Positions 20,462-31,146 of a DNA stretch of 50,169 nucleotides are shown here, piece after piece. The notes under the pieces were generated by a model. It was not told where the DNA came from and ran no database searches. It saw nothing but the letters and a program-made list of their open reading frames with translations. The stretch is from Seminavis robusta (taxonomy: Eukaryota > Bacillariophyta > Bacillariophyceae > Naviculales > Naviculaceae). Location of the stretch: positions 1-50,169 of the forward strand of contig CAICTM010000751.1 in NCBI GenBank assembly GCA_903772945.1. The letters run 5' to 3'. The translations under genes were made by a program, and so were the position numbers. Within the stretch, counting starts at the first letter, position 1. Each line of letters begins with the position of its first letter.

Positions 20462-21057
20462 AGTAAGCGGATTGTGGCACTCCAAAGGTGGTTTGTTAGA
20501 AAGTTAATATGATAATGGAATTTGTAGGTCATACTCATTTGGTTCACCTTGATGCTGGTAGTTGAGCTTGCTCGAATAAAATAATGTTTCTGGTGGCACC
20601 TCTTCTTCGTTCAGCGGTAGCTAGCTAGACGGCTTCCGGCTGCTTGTAAGTTTGCCACCGTACCGTACGGAACTCGTAGTTTTGCAACCTGTTGTCGTTG
20701 GCTTGCTTCGCAGCTTGGACTCCAATCACGGTAACGGATTGATCATTCGATTCCAAATTGTGGGTGAGTGTGCGACCGCAATAGTCCAGCAGTAAAGTGT
20801 TCTTCAAAATAAAATAGCGGTTGCTAACCGCGGACCGGCCAGTTGCCTGGTTCGTGTGCGCTGTGGGCGAAGATCGAATGACCCTCAGCATTTTTTCTGC
20901 CAGCCGTAAACCCTGGTAGGATCTCCACGAAGCCGGCAACAAACCGCACCAGCTGCTGCACCATTAAAAATTATTGTCGAGCCATCAATTGAGTAACTAT
21001 TCTACCCTTGCGCAAGCATTCAGAGACCTGGCATTGTTTGATTTCTATTAGTGCACC
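20462..21057. other. Spacer between the TM9SF paralogs
   Basis: About 600 bp. A 105-codon minus-strand frame without an ATG (20625-20942) lacks family features and was not called. No RNA gene seen. Confidence 0.45.
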
Positions 21058-23104
21058 ATGACGCTTCTTCAGTGGACGGCGAGAGTCGCCTTGGCAGGGG
21101 TAGCTTTAATTGGAAGCTGCGATGCTGTCTTCTACGTTCCCGGAGTCCAACCCCTCAATTTCCAACGCGGTGATGATGTGCCAATGAAGGTTAATGCCCT
21201 GACTTCGGTGCACACCCAGATTCCCAAGGATTACTACCGTCTTCCATACTGTAAGCCTGAGGGAGGTCCGAAGATGGCCTCTGAGAACTTGGGCGAGTTC
21301 CTCACTGGCAATAAGATTCAAAGTTCCCCCTACGCCATCACCATGCTGGAAGAGGTTTTCTGCCACAAAGTCTGCCAGGTCCAGCTCACCAACATTGAAG
21401 CCGCAAAGCTGAGGTTGCACATTAAGTACGGATACCACAACAATTGGATTATTGATAATCTCCCTTCTGCCAACCTGGCTGTTAGTAATGGCAAGGAACA
21501 AAAGCACTATGCTGGAGGATTTCCAATCGGTATCATGTCGAATGACAAAACCAAAGCTTACATCTACAACCACGTCAACATCAATATTGACTACCACACG
21601 CGTGAAGACGAGGGATACAGAGTGGTCGGCTTTGCTGTAGAGCCTCTCAGTGTCGCCCACAAATTCCAGGGAAATTATGACTGGGATGGACTCAGTTTGG
21701 ACGGAATTCAAAAGCCTCTGTCTACCTGCCCGCCAGCATCCTCTGCAGAGCACATGGATCGTGATCGAATTGAAAGTCTACAGATCGTCAACCCAAACGA
21801 GAAGGTCTTATTTACCTATGACGTCCTCTGGAGGGAAAGCGAGGTGGCCTGGTCGTCCCGTTGGGATGTGTATCTCACTGAGGATCATTTGGTCCCCGCC
21901 CAAGTGCATTGGTATTCGATCACCAATTCTATTTTGGTGGTTGTCTTCCTTTCCCTCTTGGTCATCTCCATTCTTGTCAGGAATTTGCGCAGGGATATTG
22001 CTGCTTACAATGCTCTAGCCGCTCTCTCAGAAGAGGACGCTGAGGAAGCAGAAGACGAAAAGGGATGGAAATTGGTTCATGCTGATGTTTTCCGCCCTCC
22101 ATCCACCATGCCAATGATTTTCTGTGTCTTTGTGGGAACAGGAGTTCAGCTCGGATTGGCCCTCTTTTGTGCCATTGTCTTTTCGGCAATTGGTTTCTTG
22201 TCTCCTGCTAGACGTGGCTCCTTGATGAATGCTGCATTGGTCTTTTACATGCTATGCGGTTCCTTTTCTGGATACGTCAGTAGCCGTCTCTACAAGTCAT
22301 TCCGCGGTCGCCTCTGGCAGGTGTGCACTGTCCTCACTGCCACATTGTTCCCAGGAGCTGCCTTTGGAATGTTCCTTTTCTTCAACATTATTTTGGCATT
22401 CATGCAATCGTCTGCCTCGGCCCCATTTCTGGATGTCCTAATTGTGGCGGCCATGTGGTGTTGTGTTTCCATCCCCCTCACCTTTTTGGGTGCCTATTTC
22501 GGTTACAAGGCGGAGGCTTTTGAATTCCCTACAGTCACCTCTACGATTGCCAGGGCGATCCCGCCTCCGTCTCCACTACTCAACCCAATGATTGGAATGA
22601 CCTTGACTGGTATCATCCCCTTTGCCGCTGCTTATGTTGAGCTGTTCTTCATCATGACCAGTCTTTGGATGGACCAGTTCTACTATGTCTTTGGTTTCAC
22701 TTTGATTGTGTACATTATCTTGATCATCACCTGTGCGGAAGTCACCCTTCTTTCGGTCTACTACCAACTCTGCGCGGAGAACCACAGATGGTGGTGGTAT
22801 TCGTTCTTTTGTGCCGGAAGTACTTCCTTCTACATGTTTGGCTACAGTGTGATTTGGTTCCGAACTCTGGAGGCATCCAAGATGATCATGACCTACCTTC
22901 TCTACTTTGGCTACATGTCTTTGCTTTCCTTTTCCATGTTTTTGGTGTTTGGATCCATTGGTGCCTTGACGTCCTTGGCCTTTATTCACAAAATCTTTTC
23001 CACAATCAAAGGTACGTGCCATTTCGTGACGATCTGATGTACGGTTTCAATGCATGAACAACAGCTGACAACATTTTTGATCCCCCTCTTTTGTAGTGGA
23101 TTAA
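21058..23104 (+). CDS. TM9SF/nonaspanin (EMP70) protein, copy 2
   Basis: Exons 21058-23011 and 23097-23104 (intron 85 nt, GTACGT...TTGTAG) encode 653 residues. The second exon is only 8 nt and completes TIKVD followed by the stop, identical to the end of copy 1. If the intron were retained, the product would end GTCHFVTI and lose the KXD/E motif. The domain layout is as in copy 1: signal peptide, luminal domain starting FYVPGVQPLNFQRGDDVPMK, nine membrane helices, acidic cytosolic loop (EEDAEEAEDE). It lacks the intron that interrupts copy 1 near codon 112. Protein similarity between the copies is high throughout, so this is a tandem duplication that has had time to change intron content. Confidence 0.95.
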
Positions 23105-24052
23105 TTTATTCGAGGCATCCGGCAGTACGAAGCGTGCGACGTGGAACCACACTTTTTTAGATACGACGATGGAGTTCTAGTCTTTTGAGAGGCGCGCATT
23201 GTGTAGGGGACAAAACTGAGAGAAAAGAAGAAGAGGTTTGAGCACAACATTTGTTTGCAGACTTGTTGTCAGCCGGCATTGGTCATGAGTAGGACCCAAG
23301 TGTTTTCTTGGACCCAGGCCGGAAAACAATAGCAAATAGTTGTAGCTACATTTTCATTACTTCCACAAAACACATCAGTCTTATCTGGCTTTTTGCCGGA
23401 TGGCATGTAGATCTTGTGCTGGACATAGTTGATTGAGAACTGATACCGTACCAAACTACCGGTACGGTAGGACTCGTCCCGCTGCCGCAAGAGTCCTTTT
23501 TGATGCGGGGAACTGTTTTCGGGGGCCATGATCAAGAGATAAAACCTCAAGAGAGACAGGCTACCGATACAGTGCTGCAGCTTGCTAGCTAGCTAACATG
23601 AGCAGCTAGCTACTGTACCGGTAGCTACTAGCAAGTCTACATCACCACGATTACGATCTCCAGAGTCTGGGCTGCAGAACAGCATGGTCGGATGGATCCT
23701 GGTTCCGGCAAAGCCGCGCAAGACTCGATTTAACCGAAGCGACGTCACACGGATGATGCATGGATGAGAGGCAACGCACAACAAACCCAAGCAACAATCT
23801 CTCCACGCCATAAACCCAGCAAGACCCAAGCAGCACAATACCTGGCCTCGTTCATACCGGTAGGTTGATCAAAGAAACATACGAAGAGTAACAATCAACA
23901 GAAGACAACGAAAGCTTTGATCAAGTCCTGCAGATTTAGGTTGTTTCTCCTGAAGATACCGATACCCGCCTACAGTTTTCTCTTTGCTACCGTTGGCATT
24001 CACATTTTTCACGGAAGGTGTCCCTTTTCCCCATTTTTATTCGATAAGCACC
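23105..24052. other. Intergenic, no gene seen
   Basis: Holds the 3' flank of TM9SF copy 2 and the upstream region of the metallophosphoesterase gene. Clusters of TACCGGTA-type words at about 23453-23468 and 23616-23626. Short frames on the minus strand look like chance. Confidence 0.4.
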
Positions 24053-26332
24053 ATGAGATCGAGCCTCAGTCTCCATTGGAAACCATCCAGTCTGGTTGCA
24101 TCGCTGTATATTTGTGCCATTCTGTCAATACGAAGCTTTCCCTTGAGTTTGGCGGAAACGACAACAGTCACAAATGTGGATCTTCCCTTTGGAGACATTA
24201 ACGTGTTGGTGCTGACGGATGTTCATTCTTGGGTTGGAGGACACAGCAGCAGTGCGCCCGATAACAGCAATAATGTGGATTATGGAGACGTCTTGTCCTT
24301 TTATCAACTTCTTCATGCTCATTGCCAGCAACACGAAATGGATCTATGGTTTGTTGTCAATGGGGACTGGATCGATGGTACGGGAATTTCCCTCAATGAC
24401 GACACTTCCTACCTGACGCCCATATTGGAACACATGCCCTGGGATGCACTCAATGTGGGAAATCATGAATTATATCGGGACGAAGTGGTCACACAGTTCA
24501 TGAGACCTGGTGGCTTTGTGGAGTGGTGGGGTGACCGATACGTGAGTTCCAACGTTATTTACAATCCACACCAACAGCCTTTGGGCGAACGATATCGATT
24601 CTTGAGAGGCAAAAATTCCACTGTTTTGACTTTTGGATTCCTATACAACATGCAAGACGCAAGTTCCCTCGTCACAGTGGAGACTGTGGAATCCGTGGTG
24701 GAAGAACCGTGGTTTGTTGATGTGGTGACGAATGCCAATAACGAACCAACGGGAGACTATGATGCCATCCTCATCATGGCACACATGGATGTCAAGGATG
24801 AATTGGTCACAGTACTGCTCGACAAAATAAGATCTCTTGTGGGCGATCACATGCCCGTCCAGTTCTTGACTGGACACACCCATTTTAGAAGAATTGAAAC
24901 GTTGGATGCGGCTTCCGTATCATTCGAAGCCGGCAAATTCCTCGATACCATTGGATTTGTATCATTTCCCAAAAAGCAAACCTTGACCAATCATCGTAGG
25001 AGCCTTCAAGGAAATAGTAATGAGACAACTCCTCTTTTGGGGCCAGGAGGGACAGAATGGCAAAATGTCTCCGATCCTACAACAGCTCCCAGCATTAGCA
25101 ATGACACAACCACAACCACATCAACTTCGACTGCCACGACTGGTGCTCCTATTGCAACAACCAACGCTAACACAACTACCAGTATGTCTGCACCATCAAG
25201 TCGTCCCACGGAAGCAGCAACACCTTCGCCAACTCCACTTGCCACTGCCAACAGAACTGTCCCACCCGTCAGTACTCCACAACCAACCGTGGCACCCACT
25301 CCAGTCGTAGCAAAATACTTTCACCACAGATTTATTGACACCAATGTTGCCACGTTGAAGCAAATTCTGGGTGATATTAGTGATGAGCAATTTACCACAG
25401 AAGATGGAAGACGGCTCTCCGAATTCATTCTTAGAACGAGAACGGAGCTTGGGTTGCTGGATGTTGTGGGATGTTCGCCTGAATCATACTACATGAATCG
25501 GACTGCCCAAGAAGACGACTCGCTATGGCGTCTCTTTATTGACCAAGTGGCACCCTACGAGTTACTCAAACCGTCCAAGAGTGGCGGCAACCGCGTGTAT
25601 ATCGGACAGGTATGGGCATTCCGGTATGACCTGCTACAGCAGCAACTTGTCAAGGATGATGTCATTGCCGTGGCACCCTTCAATGATTCACTCATCTCCA
25701 TCGGACCCAACATTCCTGGGTCCGTTGTGACGCAATTGGTGAAGCAGGTCTTGAACCCAAGTGCCCATGCCTTCAATCCAAAATGGGAAAACTACTATCT
25801 GGCTCCCCGGTTGGAAACTCTTGCCCCAAATGAACAGTACGAAATCCTTAGCCCGAGCTTTGGAATCGAAACCATCGTTTCTGGGTTGGATGAGATTGGA
25901 TACAATGGCACAACCAAACAACAAGACAGCGGTTTCTTCGACACCGACGTTTGGATCAAGTTTGTCAAGGATAATTGGGAATGCAGGGATCAAGAATCCG
26001 TTGCCCCAACCAGCACTAACCAACATCACGGCGGTTCCCAAGGTCATGGCAATGCCGGTAGCGGCGGTCATCAGGGAGGTTCCTCGTCAACGAGCTCATC
26101 AGGTCCCGGAGATCACAATCATCATTCTGGCACGCCCTATAACGTTTCTGCAAACGAAGAAGAAGACAAGTTCCGACTGATACTGGCATCCATTGGAGTG
26201 GGACTGGTGCTGTTGCTGGGTACCGTCTACATTTGGCAGCTTCACAAGAGTTGGCTAGTTCGGTACCGAGAACGGCAACGGCTGATCTTTATTGCCGATT
26301 CCGAGAATGATCCCGACAACGAACTGATTTAG
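24053..26332 (+). CDS. Secreted or membrane-anchored metallophosphoesterase (YHR202W/5'-nucleotidase-like)
   Basis: 759 residues from the ATG at 24053; the frame is open further upstream but without an ATG. An N-terminal signal segment (about 10-34) precedes a calcineurin-type catalytic domain with TDVHSW (D56, H58), GDWIDGTG (D105), GNHELY (N137, H138) and TGHTHFR (about residue 285), the metal- and phosphate-binding motifs of this superfamily. The GDWIDGTG and GNHELY spacing matches the fungal YHR202W-like branch related to 5'-nucleotidases. A Ser/Thr/Pro-rich, mucin-like linker of about 90 residues (from about 340) separates it from a C-terminal domain. A His/Gly/Ser-rich stretch, one membrane helix near the end (LILASIGVGLVLLLGTVYIW) and a basic cytosolic tail follow. 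Expected topology is luminal or extracellular catalysis with a membrane anchor. Substrate unknown. It converges with the phosphodiesterase-like gene downstream (267 bp spacer). Confidence 0.88.
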   Translation: MRSSLSLHWKPSSLVASLYICAILSIRSFPLSLAETTTVTNVDLPFGDINVLVLTDVHSWVGGHSSSAPDNSNNVDYGDVLSFYQLLHAHCQQHEMDLWFVVNGDWIDGTGISLNDDTSYLTPILEHMPWDALNVGNHELYRDEVVTQFMRPGGFVEWWGDRYVSSNVIYNPHQQPLGERYRFLRGKNSTVLTFGFLYNMQDASSLVTVETVESVVEEPWFVDVVTNANNEPTGDYDAILIMAHMDVKDELVTVLLDKIRSLVGDHMPVQFLTGHTHFRRIETLDAASVSFEAGKFLDTIGFVSFPKKQTLTNHRRSLQGNSNETTPLLGPGGTEWQNVSDPTTAPSISNDTTTTTSTSTATTGAPIATTNANTTTSMSAPSSRPTEAATPSPTPLATANRTVPPVSTPQPTVAPTPVVAKYFHHRFIDTNVATLKQILGDISDEQFTTEDGRRLSEFILRTRTELGLLDVVGCSPESYYMNRTAQEDDSLWRLFIDQVAPYELLKPSKSGGNRVYIGQVWAFRYDLLQQQLVKDDVIAVAPFNDSLISIGPNIPGSVVTQLVKQVLNPSAHAFNPKWENYYLAPRLETLAPNEQYEILSPSFGIETIVSGLDEIGYNGTTKQQDSGFFDTDVWIKFVKDNWECRDQESVAPTSTNQHHGGSQGHGNAGSGGHQGGSSSTSSSGPGDHNHHSGTPYNVSANEEEDKFRLILASIGVGLVLLLGTVYIWQLHKSWLVRYRERQRLIFIADSENDPDNELI

Positions 26333-26599
26333 TTGATTAGTTGAGTTTAAACATTGAGTTCGATCAAACGGCAACCGTAAGGAGGCTTGTACAATGAATG
26401 CAATGCAGTAGAGGACAAGCCTTGAAGGTGTTGGGAGAAGTTCAAGCGCTGGCCGGAATAGGTTTCCACCAAGACTTGGACGAGGACAGATTATCCATGT
26501 ACTTTACCACGCTAATAGGACAAAGTTTCTTACGACGCACACGAAGTATATAATCACTCTATTCTAGATGACATTATGAATTATGTTCTGCTTTCATTA

Positions 26600-28474
26600 T
26601 TATACGGGTTCTTGAACCGCTACCGGTACAAGCTCGGCAGCTTGGTGGTCTTGCGAGCATCCTTCGTACCAGTACGGTTCTGTTCGTTTTCTCCTCCATC
26701 GCAGCACCAGCCAACACCCAAGGAGACCTAAAGCAAACAGAACCTTGATCCCCATGAAATCGTCAAAACTGGATTCCTCCATGGCAACGCGTGTTTCGTG
26801 TTGAACAGTTTCTGAGAAGCGGTCTCTGACAACGGGAATAGCAAAAGAAGCAAGGACAATCCCCTTCTCCCCCGTCAGAGGCATACCACACTGGCTTTGA
26901 GCGTTTTCTGGAAACGGCTCGTGAGCAACCATAATGCCCACCTTGTCCTCGGATTGTTGTTTTTCATCACCTGAGCGGTGGAGAGGAAAGAGAGCACCAG
27001 ACGGCTTTTGTCCCCCCGAGAAGGTTCCATGGAGAATGTGACTATTGCAGGAGGTAATCACGGAACGAGTCCCTTGTAGCCACAGGAACCAGTTTTCAGC
27101 CGTAGCGACACTGTAGTCCAATGCAAACGGACAAGCATGTCTCTTGGTATGTTCCTGTGGACTACACACCAAGGGACCGGCACGAATGTTGTTTTCGTGT
27201 GAATTGTAGCAATGGTTTCCTTCCGTGACGAGCAGCACGGTCGTGTTGAGCGAGGACGCATGTACATGCGTTCCCAATCCAATCAAGCGGAAGTCCCAAG
27301 AAGCAGAGTAAGTGTCCCGGTTGGCTGCTGCGTAAACCTTCCCTCCAACGGCGGCAAAGATGAACGAGTAGTCCAAAACCTTCAGGACACTCCAGGAGGA
27401 CAGCTGATGATACGCTGTCGTTCCCAACTCCGCTTGAATAATGTCTCTCGGGCTGCTATCGCGAAAGAAGGACGTCTCTGTTGGGCCCAGCTCCAATATG
27501 CCATGAACAGGCGACCCGACCTCTAGTTTGGTGAATGGTTGGAATGTGAGAGTGCGCTCCACTTGTTTCTGGTTGGTTTGGTAGCGCAACATCACTTTTC
27601 CTGGTTCTTTGTATTCAAGGCTAGGTTCCGTAGCACCGCGGTCATCCTGTACCACCAAGTTGAATCCTCTGGCATGTCTCGTCCCCGCCAAGGGTCTTGC
27701 CGTAAAGGTATCAAACATGGCTTGATCAGTGTTGGTAGCAAATGCCAATCCACCACCAGACGGCACTCCCTGATGATATCCCTGGAGGTATCCCTCAATG
27801 AGCTGTGATATTTCCAGCTGAGCATCAGGCTCCCAGATTTGCAGGGTTTGGTTACGATTGAGTCCAAACTTTCCATAATGAGCATCTGCGGCAGCCATAC
27901 CGCGCCAATCACTGGTGATGGGATCATTGAGGATTGTGAATCGTTGACAGAATCCGTCAGTACTGTTGTAGCAATCTCGACTGCACTCGTCCTTGTCAAT
28001 CCAGACAGATTTCCACGGCAAGAACTTGTCGGCCAAACAGTCACAGGGCTTGCCGTCGCCATCCAGTACAAAGGTCAAGGTGATACTCATTTCTTGTTGG
28101 ATCTGTTGAACGACCACGTCGGCTTGTGCAAAGAAAGTGTCTGCCATGTGCATCCAGTGTCGCACCTCTTCGCTGGGGTCGGCATGACACAAATCGCGAG
28201 GAGCCGCCTTGAAGCAGAGGGCAATGTCAATGTGTTGTCCGTGCAGATAAGAGGGAGCATGTTGGAAAAAGACCAAGACGTCGTCCAGAGTACTGTATTC
28301 ATTCTGATGGTACTGCCAAGGGAGTGGCGTGTTGTGAGAAAGGATGAACTTATCGGACATGTGGTCCACAAAATGAGGATCTATCTTGAGCGATCGAGCG
28401 CCTTTGCGAAGGAGGGCCGGCCATTCCCGCAGATCATTGCGACTGTGAAACTGAGGAGATATCAGGGATGACAT
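26600..28474 (-). CDS. Membrane-anchored PLC-like/GDPD-like phosphodiesterase-type protein
   Basis: 624 residues from the first in-frame ATG (28474); the frame extends upstream only through non-ATG codons. The N-terminus HSRNDLREWPALLRKGARSLK (from H10), then KIDPHFV, and FILSHNTPLPW (H47) follow the spacing of the PLC-like phosphodiesterase superfamily: first His, acidic residue of the metal site, second His. This fits glycerophosphodiester or PI-specific phosphodiesterase relatives. The rest is a long divergent domain with several paired Cys (CDCLADKF, ECSRDCY). One membrane helix near residues 583-600 (VLFALGLLGCWLVLRW) is followed by RRKR and a short tail. No clear cleavable signal peptide is seen, which is odd for a Cys-rich single-pass protein; a missed upstream exon is possible. 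Substrate unknown. Confidence 0.7.
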   Translation of the reverse strand: MSSLISPQFHSRNDLREWPALLRKGARSLKIDPHFVDHMSDKFILSHNTPLPWQYHQNEYSTLDDVLVFFQHAPSYLHGQHIDIALCFKAAPRDLCHADPSEEVRHWMHMADTFFAQADVVVQQIQQEMSITLTFVLDGDGKPCDCLADKFLPWKSVWIDKDECSRDCYNSTDGFCQRFTILNDPITSDWRGMAAADAHYGKFGLNRNQTLQIWEPDAQLEISQLIEGYLQGYHQGVPSGGGLAFATNTDQAMFDTFTARPLAGTRHARGFNLVVQDDRGATEPSLEYKEPGKVMLRYQTNQKQVERTLTFQPFTKLEVGSPVHGILELGPTETSFFRDSSPRDIIQAELGTTAYHQLSSWSVLKVLDYSFIFAAVGGKVYAAANRDTYSASWDFRLIGLGTHVHASSLNTTVLLVTEGNHCYNSHENNIRAGPLVCSPQEHTKRHACPFALDYSVATAENWFLWLQGTRSVITSCNSHILHGTFSGGQKPSGALFPLHRSGDEKQQSEDKVGIMVAHEPFPENAQSQCGMPLTGEKGIVLASFAIPVVRDRFSETVQHETRVAMEESSFDDFMGIKVLFALGLLGCWLVLRWRRKRTEPYWYEGCSQDHQAAELVPVAVQEPV

Positions 28475-29848
28475 TATGATGGATAAAACTGTTCTGTAAT
28501 ATCGAAAGAACAAATGCAACAGGTGCTATACAGTACAGAAGAAACTGCCGATAAAAGAATGCCAGGTCCTCAAAAAGTGCCGACACCTGGAAAGCCAGTT
28601 ATAAAAGAGTAGCAGCTCTTGTTGATAATGGAAGCTTGCCACAGGCACAATAGACTAGAACAGATGTCCCTATTTGAATGGAGCCAATCCTCTCAAACTT
28701 TTTTATTAAAAACCTGGCGCTTCCTTCTTCCATACACTGTCTCGTACCGGTATCGTCGTTATTGCCGGCATGCATTTGAGGGGTCATCAACGATTTTCCA
28801 GCAACGTGTGCTTGAATTTTGGCTCGATCGAATCGATTCAGTCGATTCAGTCGATTCAATCATTCGATTCAATTCAATTCGATAGATTCGATTCAATCTC
28901 AGTTCTTTCGGGATCCGTTGGAACGCGTTTTCTTTTCAATCTTGATACTTCTCAATGCTGCAACGCACGCAAAGACAGCACGACAGCGCACCAGTTCCAG
29001 AGACGATCATTCGTGCATGCTCCAGCTGGTGCGAACAGACTTGCATGGGGAGTGGGGTAATACATGCCAAAGTATGTCGGACGTCTTCTCTTTCTGTGAT
29101 CATATTCTGAAGATGGGATTCGATTCTGTTGCTACATACCGGTACACGGATCTTTATTATAACCAGGTCACTCTATTCTTTTTTGGTTGTTTGGAGCAAT
29201 ACGGTAGACTGACTGTACCGGTATTGGTGGTAACACAGTGCAAGATGGTTTAGATAGTGGCTGTGGCTGGTGTCAACCTCTGCTGTCTCGAACAAACATC
29301 CATCTCAGGTACCGGTAGGTGCAAATCATTACACATTGGCCCCACGAGCGAAAAAATTGGCTACAATCTGGATCAATACAGCCACCGGTTTATTCTTTTA
29401 GAAGGTTGGTTTGCCTCCTTGGCTGACATGAACCTACCAGACTGATTCAGAGAAATGCCAACCAAAGAAAGAATTGGATGACAGCAACTGTTCTGGTTTG
29501 GAAGCGGTGGTAGCCTCTGACATCTGGCGTGCCATCATCTGACATACTATCATCTGACTGATCTGGAGTATGAAACAGAACCAGCAAAGAGGCTGCCAAC
29601 AGTATGCATACCAGTACTAGCTAGTACAAGCAAGTGACATCAATTCGGCGGAACGAAAGAACCCTGAGAATTTAGAGATCTTCCCTCAAACACCAGATTG
29701 GATGCAAATCAAAAAGAATGCCTCGTCATCGAATTAGAGTTCGAATTATTTGCCACCTCAGTCTCCTTTTGTCTTGAGGGACAAGAACAACAGAATCCTT
29801 TCTCGTTTTCTTCCTCATTAATTTAGATTTCGAATCTCACACGCAACC
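28475..29848. other. Divergent spacer between the phosphodiesterase-like and CHCH genes
   Basis: No supported gene. Contains the TCGATTCA repeat below and several ACCGGTA-type words (28745-28752, 29136-29144, 29213-29221). Reading frames through the repeat are composition artefacts. Confidence 0.4.
28824..28897. repeat. CGATTCAGT/ATTCGATTCA simple repeat
   Basis: Imperfect tandem copies of GTCGATTCA and ATTCGATTCA. Three clean 9-bp units lie near 28833-28858, then shorter ATTCA and TTCGA variants follow. It resembles a young slippage repeat. Confidence 0.85.
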
Positions 29849-30142
29849 ATGACAGCATCAAGCACCCTTAGCACCAAAGTACTAGCCACCAGTCGTCCCG
29901 TCGAATCCTCTGCAAGCTACGAGGGTCAAGTTCCAGCCATGCCGCGAAGGAGCCGAACTCACTTTAGTCCCATGTACTCTGCAATGCTCAGCGCCAACAC
30001 CATGCGAGACTGTTCGCAGGTCCAAGCGATGATGACGCAGTGTCTACAAAACCACCAAGCCAACCGAAAAGAAAGCGAAACATCCTTTGTCTGCCAGACG
30101 GCGGAACAGTACTTTCACAAGTGCGCTCAAGCTCAGGCGTAA
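29849..30142 (+). CDS. Twin CX9C (CHCH) small protein, probable mitochondrial intermembrane-space protein
   Basis: 97 residues, single exon. C55-X9-C65 and C82-X9-C92 form an exact twin CX9C pair (CSQVQAMMTQC and CQTAEQYFHKC) separated by a 16-residue turn, the coiled-coil-helix-coiled-coil-helix signature. Such proteins are imported and oxidised by the Mia40/Erv1 relay in the mitochondrial intermembrane space; many assist cytochrome oxidase assembly or belong to respiratory complexes. The N-terminal 50 residues are Ser/Thr/Ala-rich with several Arg. Which CHCH subfamily it belongs to cannot be told by eye. The ATG follows CGCAACC, a good context. It stands alone, with about 1 kb or more of spacer on each side. 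Confidence 0.85.
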   Translation: MTASSTLSTKVLATSRPVESSASYEGQVPAMPRRSRTHFSPMYSAMLSANTMRDCSQVQAMMTQCLQNHQANRKESETSFVCQTAEQYFHKCAQAQA

Positions 30143-31146
30143 TCTACTATACCGGTATATTATGTAAAGAAGGGATGGTTTTTTATCAAAATTCTGACGG
30201 TGGTGCCACCTCAGCTGTTGGTTGGTGAAGCGTGATGCACTGCGGTGAAAATGGTACAGGAGGAGAATTTCGCCAGCGATTCCTCTGTTGCAGCTCGGAT
30301 TGTAGCTGCGCTTTCTGGTGTGGTTCTGGGTGGCTTGTTGTTTGGCTGCTTTGGAGTGGTGTGAATAGGACGGGATGGTGGAATTCGGGAGTCTAGCTTC
30401 CACGGTGACAAGGATATTGTTGGTTAAAACTTATCTCATGTAAATGCTGTACTCAATAAACTAATACATTCAGTTTCATGAATCTGTAGCTGCCCCAACC
30501 TGCCAGTACTGTAGGACTGCATTGTTGCCCCCCCCCCCCCCCACCACCACCATCCGCGTGGCCTCACACGCGAGTACAGTACATGTACCTGTCTAAAAAT
30601 TTCACCACAGAGGCAAATCTTTAAGAACAAGATCCTTACTGGCTAGAGTACTACGGTTAACGAATTCTATGCCTATATGTTAGAGTACTTGGCGTCGCTC
30701 TGTTCCATACACAGCCTGCACCGCAGAATCATTGAGGGTGTAACAAAGTGATCCAGGCTAATAATCCAATTGCTGCGTGGGACAAACACTCCGGTATGCA
30801 AACATTGTACTACAGTACCATAGATACTTACAAAGAGCAAATTATTTCCTTGAGACCGGGTGGCCGGACAAGCTAGCTGGTTCCAGTGAGCTCCAATGCA
30901 GAAAAAGGATTGGATGCTTGGGAGCGTCAATGCCATCAGCTCAAGGAGGATTAGAACAGCCGTGCTAGGTGAATTGAAGCATGGCGCATTGTTGTGCACG
31001 CCATAACTCTGGCGGCTTTGATGTACCGGTATGGGTGAAAAGGCAGCAACCAAAAGAGGGGGAAGGAGGTAGAAACGGGAAGGGAGGGGTCTGTCTACGT
31101 TTCTTTAACAAACTATTGAACAAGGAATTGTATGGCTTCGCAGCTT
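30143..31146. other. Intergenic, with a C15 homopolymer
   Basis: No supported gene. A run of 15 cytosines at 30528-30542 is followed by CCA triplets. Short frames are not convincing. Confidence 0.45.

Noticed and set aside
20625..20942. 105-codon minus-strand frame between the TM9SF genes
   Set aside because: No ATG start, no domain-like pattern, and it ends amid spacer sequence.
30528..30542. C15 run as a regulatory or structural signal
   Set aside because: A single homopolymer in a spacer. Length may be a sequencing artefact and no paired G tract is nearby.
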